Assembly (NCBI RefSeq): GCF_002288925.2
Contig: NW_022098050.1
Span: forward strand, 4,851,882-4,915,881
Length of the DNA stretch: 64,000 nucleotides
DNA from: Delphinapterus leucas
Lineage: Eukaryota; Chordata; Mammalia; Artiodactyla; Monodontidae
Direction of reading: 5' to 3'
A program made the translations under genes and the position numbers. Under the pieces are notes generated by a model, which was not told where the DNA came from, made no database searches, and saw only the letters and a list, made by a program, of their open reading frames with translations. Below are positions 10,561-20,470 of the stretch, in pieces; position 1 is the first letter of the stretch; each line of letters begins with the position of its first letter.

Positions 10561-12425
10561 TCAAAGTACAAGATTAGACGTAAGAATAGGTTTCCTAGCT
10601 TGGTGGCTCTGGACAGGGTGGCAGGCAGAGGAGGGGCAGGTGGGAGCACCTGACCCAGGCCTTCTCGGCCTTTGAAGCCAGAGGGAAGAGACCTTGCTCA
10701 GGACCTGAAGGGTTCCCCATCTCCAGCCCTGGATGGGGGTACTTGGGGCTGGGGCCCGGTGGTAGTGGCCCAGCGGGCTCCTATGGGGACAGAAACGCTT
10801 TGAGGAGCCTTTGTTCCAGGAATTGATCAAGGAAACGAGCTGGTAATGAACAGTAGAAATAACAATAATTAGTAATGGGTAGAATAAAAATGGATTTCAA
10901 ATCCTGCAGCTAATTTGCCAAGAGACTTATTTCTGTGGCAGGCAGCCACTCTCCTCTCCTCAGGTTGCTGAGTAAGCCAGGAAGCGGCAGGACCAGGCCA
11001 GCCAGCTGCGGGAATGCGGGAGGGAGGAGAGAGGGAGGGGAAGAAGGGCCAAGGAGGTGCAATAACCCCGGGCAGTGGGAATGAGCTAGGACTTGTCTGG
11101 GTACTGGGCTGGGTCATGGGCTCTGCACCCCACTAGGAAGGGCAGGAGACCCCAAACTTCGAGGATGCCTCTCAGAGGCCAGGCAGCCTCCCCTGTCCCC
11201 GTGACGGCTGCCAAGCCCAGGGAACGACCCCCCAGGGCCGCCCTCGGACCCTCAGACCCTTAGCGTATATCCCCACCAATACTGCCCCCCTCCTAGGAGT
11301 CAAGACCACACAACAATGGAAGGAAAACCCTTGTCAGAGAAGAAAGATTCTAATTGGAGCCCTAAATGCTCCAGAAAGATTATCTTTCCCGTTCCCGTTG
11401 CACAGAGAGCAACTAACAGTCGCCCCGCCCATTAACCCTCACCACCCATTTCCTCCCCCGACCCCCCTCCCCCCAAACAGGCTGAGTTGTATAGCTTTTA
11501 TCACTCCGTTAAACAGTGAGTGCTCAGAGATCCTTCCAGCTTCCCCCCAGGACGGGGCAAAAGGCTGCCCTGGCCTACTCTGTTGCTTTTTCGTGCAGGG
11601 TCTTTGCAGGGAGGAGGTCGGTGCTTGCATGTGAGGGTCGAGTCTATTAAGACCTGCTCACACCGGTGTCTTCGGCTGAACTTGTCCGTGGCCTGTGAGA
11701 AAAATGCTCCGCTTCCCATCGTGTCCTTCCCTGTGCGTCCCCAGTCCCCTTCAGCTGTCTCTAGCTTTAGAGGGCTTCTCTCCTGCCCTTCCCACTAGGG
11801 CCCAGGCTCCAAGCCCACTGTTCGCCGATAGCATCTACCCTTCTAAGCCGCATCCCCCGCTGTTTTCCAGGACGTGCTTATCAGGTGCAGGGGAAGCCAA
11901 AATCTATGTGTGCGTCTCTGTCTTTGACCACGAGTCCTTGGAGCTACAATGTCTTAACCCTGAGGCCAGTGGACAAGCTCTGAGGGGACTCCTCAACCCC
12001 CACTCCTCGAGCAGCTGCCTACATTGACAAATGGATCTCCCTCCCTTTTCAACTTTAGCAAAGTGGATTCTTCTTGCTAAAGGCTAAGTACTCGCTAAGT
12101 TGCAAGTTTTAGGAAATGAGGCCATTGTGGGGCTATTTCTGAGGGAAAGAAAGGCCAGTGGTGCCAGCGCCAGCCCCGTCCACCTCCCACAAGAATTGGG
12201 CACCATTATTTTTACATCGGGGAAAATTCCATCTCCTGTTTCAAAAACAGCTGAATCTGGCTTCATCTTCTGCGGGTGACAAAATGATATCAGCTGTGGG
12301 GTTAAGGGGGTAGGGGAGAGACCCCGGCAGGGCAGTGTACCGAGAGCACAGCCAGGCTCTGGGCAGGGAAGCCAGGCCCCCAGGAAGGGGCCAGGAGAGG
12401 CAAGGCCCCCGGTAGGTTTTGAAAC
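10561..12425. other. Unannotated unique block
   Basis: No gene, exon or named repeat recognised. A short AT-rich stretch (about 10830-10915) with an AATTAG motif stands out against GC-rich flanks and could be conserved non-coding DNA; this is only a compositional impression. Confidence 0.45.
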
Positions 12426-12426
12426 C

Positions 12427-12690
12427 TGTCATATTAGTCTGCTCAGGCTGACGCAACAAAGAACCACAGGCTGGGTGTCTTCAACAACAGAGTTTATTGT
12501 CTCACAGTCCTGGAGGCTGCAAGCCTGAGATCAAGGTATCAGCAGGGTTGGTTTCATTCCGAGTCCTCTCTCCTTGGCTCATAGACGGCTGTGTCCCCCC
12601 GTGTCCTCATGTCATCTTCCCTGCGCATGCCCACCCACTCTCCTCCTCCCCCCCCCCCCCCCACACACACACACTGCCAGTATCTGTTTC
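12427..12690 (-). mobile_element. MLT1-type LTR fragment (ERVL-MaLR)
   Basis: Same reverse-oriented landmarks as the copy at 3.94 kb: TTAGTCTGCTCAGGCTG, TCACAGTCCTGGAGGCTG, and CTCTCCTTGGCTCATAGACGG. The element is broken by a C run plus (CA)n at 12648-12675. Sequence to about 12880 looks like a further degenerate repeat that I cannot assign. Confidence 0.8.
12648..12675 (+). repeat. C run followed by (CA)n
   Basis: About fourteen C residues then an ACACACACACAC run. A composite simple repeat inside the MLT1 fragment. Confidence 0.85.
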
Positions 12691-13204
12691 CTCCCTTTCC
12701 CAGCTAGGCAGTTTGGAGAGTTGGTGTTGGCTGTACAGCCAGCTCCAGGGATCAGCCTGATCGGTTTAACTAGAGGACACACATGACCTAATTGGTGCAA
12801 TCAAAGTGAACATCAGGACTTTTGCTGGGAATGCTGGGACATGGTCTCTCTTCTAGGTTGGGTTTGGCTGGGGGAGAAAGCCAAGCTTAGAGTACACAGC
12901 TGCAACTAAGGTGGGGGAGATGGGGCGTGGCAGGGTGCTAGAAGTTCCAGAGATTTGGATGGGGCAGGGCAGGGAGCAACCGCTATGTGCAGCCACTGAA
13001 GCTTATCCAGAGGAAACGAAGCAAATAAGGTGTGCTAGAGTGATATTTAAGTCCTAGATCAAGCCATACCTGAAGTACGTTACCCCTGGACCATTCAGTA
13101 ACATAAAGCCATCAATTTGCCCTTGCGCTAGCATTGGTTTGGGCTGAGAGTATAATGGAAAGATCACTAACTGATACAATTTCTTTCAGATCCTACAAAC
13201 AGCC

Positions 13205-13385
13205 TAGCCCCATGATCACAAGGACACTTAATAAATACTACAGAATCACAAACTCACAACACGTGAAGGCTTTGTAGATGAGGAAATTGGGACCAGGGTT
13301 AAAGGGATTTGCTAAGTCTCGTGACAGATTAGTGGCAGAGCCTGGATGACAGCCTAGGTCTCCAGTCTAGTGCCTTTCCCTCTGC
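13205..13385 (-). mobile_element. MIR SINE (degenerate)
   Basis: GTAGATGAGGAAATTGGGACC followed by a segment ending near AGTGGCAGAGCCTGGATGAC matches the reverse-oriented MIR core and the flank that follows it. Confidence 0.65.
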
Positions 13386-13940
13386 ACCAGAAGAGAGGAA
13401 GGCCACTGTTCCTCCTTCCCTGCCCCCCAAAGCTTGTCCCTGGGGGAGAGGGAAGGGCCGGAGAAAGCCAGTGCAAAGCCGCAGCACCCTCAGCCCCCCA
13501 AACAGGAAGGCTTGGTCGCAAGCCAGGAGGCCAGAGGGGAGGCGAGGCAGGAAATTGAGTGGCTCTGTGTCAACCACACGTGCCAAGTCACCTGGGGGCT
13601 GTGAGCAAGGAGCCAGTGCAGAGAAGGGGAGCAGCCGCTAACCCAGGCAGCAGGCACGTCCGTGTCGCCAGGACCTCAGAGGACCCCATCCCATGCTCCA
13701 AAGAGTCCTCTCCCCTCAGGAAGGCTGTCCTCAAGTGGAATAGTTTCCGGGCAGGCTCCAATAGGGGTAGAAATACGTGGTCCCTAGAACAGACATTTGT
13801 GATAGGTAAGTGCTTATGGCCATCTGCATAGCAATCAGATGCCTTGGATTTTCCACACCAGTTGGCATTTCAGCCAATGAATTTTAAGCTCCAGAAGCCA
13901 TCTTGGGCCATGAACTGACTTTGGGAAAAAGAGCTGACCT
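13386..13940. other. Unannotated sequence
   Basis: GC-rich, with no recognised repeat or gene. Confidence 0.45.
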
Positions 13941-14430
13941 AGTTGTTTTACTGCTTCGTAACAAATCACCCCAAAGCCCAGTGGCTTCAAAGAACATCCT
14001 TCGACGGTTTTGCTTCATTTTGTTTTCTCTTGGTCCTGGGGATGACTGGACTCAGATCAACGGTTCTTGATCTTTTGTGTGTTTGTGGTCAGATGGTGTC
14101 CGGGGCTGAAATCATCTGAGGGCTTCCTTTCCTTGCATGTCTGGTGCCTGGGCTGGGAAGACTGCAGCGTCTGAGGGTGGGGTGTCGCAGAATACCTGAT
14201 GTACCTCATGTATCTCTCTCCAACACGGCAGCTTCAGGATAACCAAGCTTCTTACGTGGCAGCTCAAGAAGGAACCAGATGGAAGCCATAGCTCCTTTTG
14301 TGACCTAGCCTCGGAAGTCCCTCAGTGTCACCTCTGCCTCATTTAATTCATTAGAAGAGTCTGGCCCATATACAAGGAGAGGGGGATTTAAACTCCACCC
14401 AGCTGAAGACTGTTCAGACATGGTTTTCAA
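13941..14430 (-). mobile_element. MLT1C/D-like LTR (ERVL-MaLR)
   Basis: Begins with CTTCGTAACAAATCACCCC and continues through GGGGCTGAAATCATCTGAGG and TGACCTAGCCTCGGAAGTC, the reverse-oriented MLT1C/D landmarks. Divergent in the middle. Confidence 0.75.
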
Positions 14431-14439
14431 CCACAGTAG

Positions 14440-14622
14440 AAGCCATACCTGGCAAAGCAACAAGGTCAAGGAGCCCGGGTCTCTGCCATACCAGAGCTGC
14501 CCGGGACTGCCTAAACCTGAACTCCCTAAACATGAGAGAGAAATCGAATTCTGTTGTATACATGCCGCTGTCAGTTGGGGTTTTTTGGTGACTCTCGGCC
14601 CAACCTAATCCTAATTAATACA
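14440..14622 (+). mobile_element. LTR 3' fragment of MaLR type
   Basis: Ends in the phrase CTCGGCCCAACCTAATCCTA, followed by ATTAATACAG, the forward-oriented end of a MaLR LTR. It lies beside the reverse-oriented copy just upstream. Subfamily not assigned. Confidence 0.5.
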
Positions 14623-14962
14623 GAGAGTACAGACTGCCATGTCCTGTTCCTGGCACAGAAGAAGTTCTCAAAGTGAGGGAGGTTAGGGGGCGTGAGGCAG
14701 GGACGAGCAGGACATCAGAGCTCAAATATTCCCTTGTCCCATAAGTTCACTTACACTATGTGCCCGTATTGATTTGTCAAAATGAGAAAACATGCAAAGG
14801 AAAACTAAGGAAGTAGAGTACAAACAGTAGGTGCCTATCAATGAATGAATAAGTACACGGGATAAGCGGACCGGAGAAGGTCCCCAAAGCAAAGGTTCTC
14901 AGATGTGGCAGAGGGGCCCAGGCCGGCCATAGGCCACGTTATGCAAAAGTCCTTTGTCTTAA
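14623..14962. other. Unannotated sequence
   Basis: No gene or repeat recognised up to the target site of the next L1. Confidence 0.45.
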
Positions 14963-14973
14963 GACTTGCCTCT

Positions 14974-15831
14974 CATTGGGATATCATCTCACGCTGGTCA
15001 GAATGGCCATCATCAAAAAATCTAGAAACAATAAACGCTGGAGAGGGTGTGGAGAAAAGGGAACCCTCTTGCACTGTTGGTGGGAATGTAAATTGGTACA
15101 GCCACTATGGAGAACAGTACGGAGGTTCCTTAAAACACTACAAATAGAACTACCATATGACCCAGCAATCCCACTACTGGGCATGTACCCTGAGAAAACC
15201 ATAATTCAAAAAGAGTCATGTGCCAAACGGTTCATTGCAGCTCTATTTACAATAGCCTGGACATGGAAGTGACCTAAGTGTCCATCGACAGATGAATGGA
15301 TAAAGAAGATGTGGCACATATATACAATGGAATATCACTCAGCCACAAAAAGAAACGAAATTGAGTTATTTGTAGTGAGGTGGATGGACCTAGAGTCTGT
15401 CATACAGAGTGAAGTAAGTCAGAAAGAGAAAAGCAAATACCGTATGCTAACACATATATATGGAATCTAAGGGGAAAAAAACGTCATGAAGAACCTAGGG
15501 GCAGGACAGGAATAAAGACACAGACCTACTAGAGCATGGACTTAAGGATACGGGGAGGGGGAAGGGTAAGCTGTGACAAAGTGAGAGGGTGGCATGGACA
15601 TATATACACTACCAAACGTAAAACAGATAGCTAGTGGGAAGCAGCCGTATAGCACAGGGAGATCAGCTCGGTGCTCTGTGACCACCTAGAGGGGTGGGAG
15701 GGAGGGAGACGCAAGAGGGAAGATATATGGGAACATATGTATATGTATAACTGATTCACTTTGCTATAAAGCAGAAACTAACACACCATTGTAAAGCAAT
15801 TATACACCAATAAAGATGTAAAAAAAAAAAG
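14974..15831 (+). mobile_element. 5'-truncated L1 (ORF2 end plus 3' UTR)
   Basis: Carries the last part of ORF2, visible as [19 protein letters not shown] and [13 protein letters not shown], interrupted by stops and frame changes, then a 3' UTR ending AATAAAGATGT plus poly(A). Near-identical target duplications GACTTGCCTCT (14963-14973) and GACTTGTCTCT (15832-15842) flank it. About 860 bp, a dead copy, but fairly young judging from the intact tail. Confidence 0.93.
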
Positions 15832-15834
15832 GAC

Positions 15835-15960
15835 TTGTCTCTTTTCCTCTCCTCCTCCTCTTTCTTCTCCTTCATCTTCTCCTCCTCTTCCCTCGCCCCT
15901 CCCCTTCCGGTTTTCCTCCTCATCCTTCTCCCCCCACCCACTGCCTCTCTTCCCACACCC
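15835..15960 (+). repeat. Polypyrimidine (TCC/TTC-rich) tract
   Basis: About 125 bp of almost pure pyrimidine with TCCTCC and TTCTTC runs begins right at the L1 end. Such tracts can adopt triplex (H-DNA) structures where mirror symmetry is present. Confidence 0.85.
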
Positions 15961-16079
15961 ACCTAGCTCCTATTCTTCCCAAGCAAACCAGGAATTTTCT
16001 GATGCCCTGGCCAGAGGAAAAGAGAAAAATCAATCCCTCCATCGATCCCAACTCTTTGACAGGCCTGGCAGATGTGGTC

Positions 16080-16340
16080 CCAGCCTCCGTCCACCCTCCC
16101 CTCCCCCACCACTTCCACCCATGCTCCGGTCACCTCATCACATTAGTCCCCCCCACCTCCCTGCCTTTGCACGTGCTGTCCCCTCTGCAGGGATGCCTGT
16201 CTCATCTCCCCTTTCTGTTCTGGTCAACTCCCACTTGTCACTCACCACCCAGCTCATATGTCACCTTCTGTAGGAAACGCGGCCCCAGTGGCAAAGGCTC
16301 CCTTCCCACATGCTCCCAGAAGCCCATGCTTGCCTTGTCG
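16080..16340 (-). mobile_element. L2 LINE 3' fragment
   Basis: In reverse orientation it has the L2 landmarks TGCCTTTGCACGTGCTGTCC, CCTCTGCAGGGATGCC and GTCACCTTCTGTAGGAAACG. Ancient and degenerate. Confidence 0.75.
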
Positions 16341-16724
16341 GAACACTCATTCCACCAGGTAGGAATAATCTGTCTTGGTCTCTACATGAGACACGGAGTT
16401 GCAGGGATGGTGTGCTATCATCGCAGACCCTCTAAGAGTACACCTTCCAGAACTAAGCAGCTCTAATGACTTATTCTCTCCTGGATTACAGCAACGACTA
16501 ACCCAGAAGAGGGTGTCTCCTGTGTTCCGATACCTGGAATGAGTGCCTTCTTGGCATCTCTCTGATCAAGGTAGGTGGGCAGCCCCTATATTGTGTCTGG
16601 ACCCAAAGGAGCCCTGGGTGTTCCTTGAGGTGGTTCCCTGGAATTTGAGCTTTTAACATGTTTGAGCAATGTCTTATCCATTCATTCCCTGGACACTTCT
16701 GTTACGATTGACTGTATTTTTCAA
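16341..16724. other. Unannotated sequence
   Basis: No gene or repeat recognised. Confidence 0.4.
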
Positions 16725-16860
16725 ATACAGCACAGCAGTATTTCCAGTCCCATAGGTTCTTCCAGAATCTTGCCACTCCATCAAGAGGTGGTGTCTTTTT
16801 CCTCTCCCCTGAACCTGGGTGGCTTAGTGACTCTTCCAACCAATAGAATATGGTGGAAGT

Positions 16861-17516
16861 TCCTTAAAAAACTAAAAATAGAATTACCACATGATCCAGC
16901 AATCCCACTACTGGGCATATACCCAGAGAAAACCATAATTCAAAAAGACACATGCACCCCAATGTTCATTGCTGCGTTATTTACAATAGCCAGGTCATGG
17001 AAGCAACCCTAAGTGCCGTCGACAGACGAATGGATAAAGAAGATGTGGTACATATATACAATGGAATATTACTCAGCCATAAGAAGGAACGAAATTGGGT
17101 CATTTGTAGAGACGTGGATGGACCTAGAGACTGTCAGACAGACTGAAGTAAGTCAGAAAGAGAAAAACAAATATCGTATATTAACGCATATATGTGGAAC
17201 CTAGAAAAATGGTACAGATGAACCAGTTTGCAGGGCAGAAATAGAGACACAGATGTAGAGAACAGACGTATGGACACCAAGCGGGGAAAGCAGCAGGAGG
17301 TGGGGACGGTGGTGTGATGAATTGGGCGGTTGGGATTGACATGTATACACTGATGTGTATAAAATGGATGACTAATAAGAACCTGCTGTATAAAAAAATA
17401 AATAAAATAAAATTTAAAAAAAAAGAAACGCAAGATGCAGAAAAGTGTGAATAATATGACCCTGTTTCTGTAAAACTAACAGCAATAAAAATATTTCATA
17501 TACATGTAAAAAAAAA
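16861..17516 (+). mobile_element. 5'-truncated L1 with 3' transduction
   Basis: Begins inside the end of ORF2 (visible as [19 protein letters not shown] and [19 protein letters not shown]), runs through the 3' UTR to an A-rich end at about 17391-17424, then continues with 83 bp of non-L1 sequence (17425-17507) and a second poly(A). An AATAAA at 17484-17489 sits 18 bp before that tail. Perfect 16-bp target duplications at 16845-16860 and 17517-17532 enclose the whole unit, so the extra 83 bp were part of the inserted RNA. Confidence 0.93.
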
Positions 17517-17580
17517 AGAATATGGTGGAAGTGATGCTATGTGACTCTTGATGCCAGGTCGTAGAATGCAAACAGCTTTC

Positions 17581-17582
<2 letters not shown>

Positions 17583-17628
<46 letters not shown>
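17583..17628 (+). repeat. (CT)n microsatellite
   Basis: About 23 near-perfect CT dinucleotides inside the MLT1 LTR, at the place where the ancestral LTR has a CTCTCTC stretch. Likely polymorphic. Confidence 0.95.
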
Positions 17629-17629
<1 letters not shown>

Positions 17630-17879
17630 GACACTCACCCTGGGAACCCAGCTGCCATGCTGTGAGGAAGCCCAAGCCACATGAAGAGGTCACGTGTAGA
17701 TTTCTGGCCAACTGCCCCAGCTCAGCTGACAGCCAGAATCAACTACCAGACATGCAAGCAAGCCAGATGCAAGGTTTGCACTTTGAGTGAGAGGCTGTCA
17801 GGGTGAGCTGAGTGTCGGCCAGCCACAGCTGGAAATGGAGGTCAGGCCGCCGGGAAGTGAGCCTGGGCACCAGAGGCAA

Positions 17880-18012
17880 ATAACCCAGCAAGTTCTTTAA
17901 CCCCTCGGTCTCAGTTTCCTCATAGGCAAACTGGAAATCATAACAGGGCAGTTGTGAGGATTAAACTGAATAACCCATGCAAAGCGGGGGCCGTGTCGGA
18001 AGTGTCCATAAA
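17880..18012 (+). mobile_element. MIR SINE
   Basis: CTCAGTTTCCTCATAGGCAA and GTTGTGAGGATTAAACTGAA are the forward-oriented MIR core and its usual continuation. Confidence 0.78.
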
Positions 18013-18461
18013 TCTTAGTCTGCTGGGAAGGAAAAGCTTCTGAGGTCCCACGAAGACTTCTGTACATCTGTAGCAGATTGGCTGCTCTTGAGAACCATGA
18101 ATTCTCAATGCAAGCACCAAGGGCTTGAGACAAAAAGGATGTTCTCGAATTCTGAAAAGCTACCTTTTTAGATGCCTGGGATTTAGAACGTTGATTCTAT
18201 ACCATAATATAGAGAATGGGGAGGCATGAGAGCAGTTTTCCTGGGAACTGGAATAAACGTTCTGCTTTCCAGGGAGCGAGAATAAAGGTTCTATCAGAGA
18301 CCGGTAGGAAGGTCTCCATGTCGACTGAGGCCTAGGACAGGCCTGAGGCTCTTATGATACAGAGACGCGACAGACACGGAAAGCCCAGAGAGGTTGACAG
18401 GCATGGAGAGGAGAGAGGGGCCTGGACCTTGCTCCACAGCAGCCAGCAGGGAAAACCGCAT

Positions 18462-18505
18462 GTCCTAGAGAGAAGATCCGCACGCCCTAGAGAGAAGGTC
18501 CGCAC
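18462..18505 (+). repeat. 22-bp tandem duplication
   Basis: Two adjacent 22-bp units, GTCCTAGAGAGAAGATCCGC plus AC and GCCCTAGAGAGAAGGTCCGC plus AC, with only two differences. Confidence 0.9.
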
Positions 18506-19309
18506 TTAGCGTGGAGCCGCAGAGGTAAAGGGGCTGTGACTAAATGAGGGGACTTAGCAGTGGTGGCCCAGGCCCTGCACACCCCAGCACAGTGGAGGGA
18601 AGCGTCAAGACCACCCAAGTGCCCACAGTACCCCGAAGGGCTAACCAAAGGGACCCACCGGGCATGTAAGGAAACAGCATGTAGAGTCCCTGGACCCAAG
18701 GCTGCACAGGACATCCGGGTCTGTGTTCCAGTCTAGGAAGGACAAGTGCAACTTGTCCAAGGTCAGCGAGTGCAGTAGGGGGCGGAGGGCAGAAACAGGG
18801 CAGCATGTGGATACAGGCTCAATGCCTGGACGGCGTAGGACTCCTTCCCGCCCTCCCCAACCCAGGGCTGCAACTCGGACCAGGGAAGAAAGGGCGAGAG
18901 AGAATAGGCCCTATAGTGACCATGATTTCAACCCAAAGTGACTGTTGCCTCGACTTGGCAAGTTCGAGCTGTCCGCCGTCAGCAGAAACGGGTGCTCGGG
19001 AGCTCCGTGAAGCCTGCAGTTTGGGAGAAATAGAGAAAACCTACATCTTAGCACATCTGAGGGTCAGGATTCTAGAATTTCACCCCACGACTCGTCTTTA
19101 CTCAAGGCTTTGAAAGGACATCAGGGAATGAAGCCAGAACGTAGAATCCGGTTGACAAGCTGCGACCTGCTCTCCAGGGTCCACGTCCCCGCGGGAGGCA
19201 CAGCCACAAGGGGAGGTGGGGGGAGGGGCAGGATTTCAGGAGTCTGTCCAAAAGAAGACAAAAAACGCGTGTGAGTCTCCTTTTTCCATCCTGCTGGCTC
19301 TCTCAACAA

Positions 19310-19342
19310 CTCTTAATTACCAGCAATCAGCTCTTAATTACC
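19310..19342 (+). promoter_or_regulatory. Paired homeodomain-type motif CTCTTAATTACC
   Basis: The 12-mer CTCTTAATTACC occurs at 19310-19321 and again at 19331-19342, a 21-bp offset (about two helical turns). TTAATTA is a classic homeodomain core, and duplicated spaced sites are typical of enhancers. No repeat element explains the duplication. Function is inference. Confidence 0.3.
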
Positions 19343-20431
19343 TACAACAAGAGAGACAGGGGAAAACACAGATAAATGAAATCCATAGATAATCCCCAAA
19401 CCCCAATTTGGTCGATAACATCATCCAGCTTCCCCAAGCAACCTCTTGCCAGGACTTCTGATCTCCCGGCAACTTGCCGTGTAGAACGATCCCCAATTCC
19501 CCAGCTGGCCTTGCCCTTGCCCCTGGTACACAGGGAGAAGCCAGTGGGCCCTAAATAATGCCCAACTCCATACCGTACTCTTTCCTGCTGTCCCCGGGGG
19601 GCGGCTGCCGGGCTCTAAGCCTTTCGGGCACTGGGCCGTTTTCACTGTCTGTTTGCCCAGCAAACAGGAGTGCTGGCTGCAAATTGAAGCCACCTCGGAG
19701 AGCAGGAAGGGCAAGGGCCTCTGGGACCACAACTGTCCAAGGGCTACTGTAGGCCACCACGTGTCCCACAGACCCAGGGGCCTCTTTGTCTACACCTGAG
19801 GCAGGATGGCCACCCAGAAGGAGGGATGCAACTAAAAGCAAGTTAGAGCCTCAAGTGAGAGCAGGAATGGGGCAAGATGCAGCATCCCCAGGGGCTCCCT
19901 GTTTCCTGACTTTTCCACACTCAAGTATTCTCAAGTGTTCCCTCCTCTTGAGTGGGCGGGCAAGGTAGACACCTCAGGCCCCATGCCTGGACCAGCAGAG
20001 CGCTGGGAAAGCTGAACTGTGGAAAAAGAACATCTTGTCATCAGTTTGGGAAAAATGTCCCATTGTGACCCAAGGGCACCAAAAATGGTGCCCAGTATTA
20101 ATTCGAAAGAAAACAAAGATAGGGACGGGGGATACAGAGAATGAACGACAGCCCCCCTCAAACCCCTCCATCCCCTCTCCTCCCCCTGCACCCTGAACAG
20201 GCAGAAGCTGGCGGGAGTCCAGGGAAGTAGTGAAAGTTGAACACAAACCCGAACACTGCTCTCCATTTTCTGACTTTTCCTTTTCTCCTACAGTCCAGTT
20301 AACACAGTGGACAAGCCAGTCCTCGTTCCCGCAGCCCTCGTTAATGAAACTGCAGTAGCAAACGCACCTTGTTATTGCTGGGAGCCTGGAAGCAGCACGC
20401 TCCCCACCAACGAGGAAATGCCACACAGAAA

Positions 20432-20433
<2 letters not shown>

Positions 20434-20469
<36 letters not shown>
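20434..20469 (+). repeat. Uninterrupted 36-base C run
   Basis: Thirty-six consecutive C residues with no interruption. It creates artificial polyproline and polyglycine ORFs on the two strands. Length is likely variable and hard to sequence correctly. Confidence 0.95.

Positions 20470-20470
<1 letters not shown>

Larger units (their letters stand above)
16725..17790 (+). mobile_element. MLT1C/D-like LTR split by an L1
   Basis: The left half ends and the right half resumes at the same 16-bp sequence (AGAATATGGTGGAAGT), proving that one LTR was split. The right half shows GATGCTATGTGACTCTTGATG, CCCAGCTGCCATGCTGTGAGG and AGGTCACGTGTAGATTTCTGG. A long CT microsatellite has expanded inside it. 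Confidence 0.88.
18013..20433. other. Unannotated largely unique block
   Basis: About 2.4 kb without named transposons. It holds a short tandem duplication (18462-18505) and a twin homeodomain-like motif (19310-19342), both listed separately. No coding exon could be supported. Confidence 0.5.

Noticed and set aside
14976..15272. ORF resembling an L1 ORF2 C terminus, also at 16850-17012 and 48885-49169
   Set aside because: These are fragments of 5'-truncated, frame-broken L1 copies and not functional genes.
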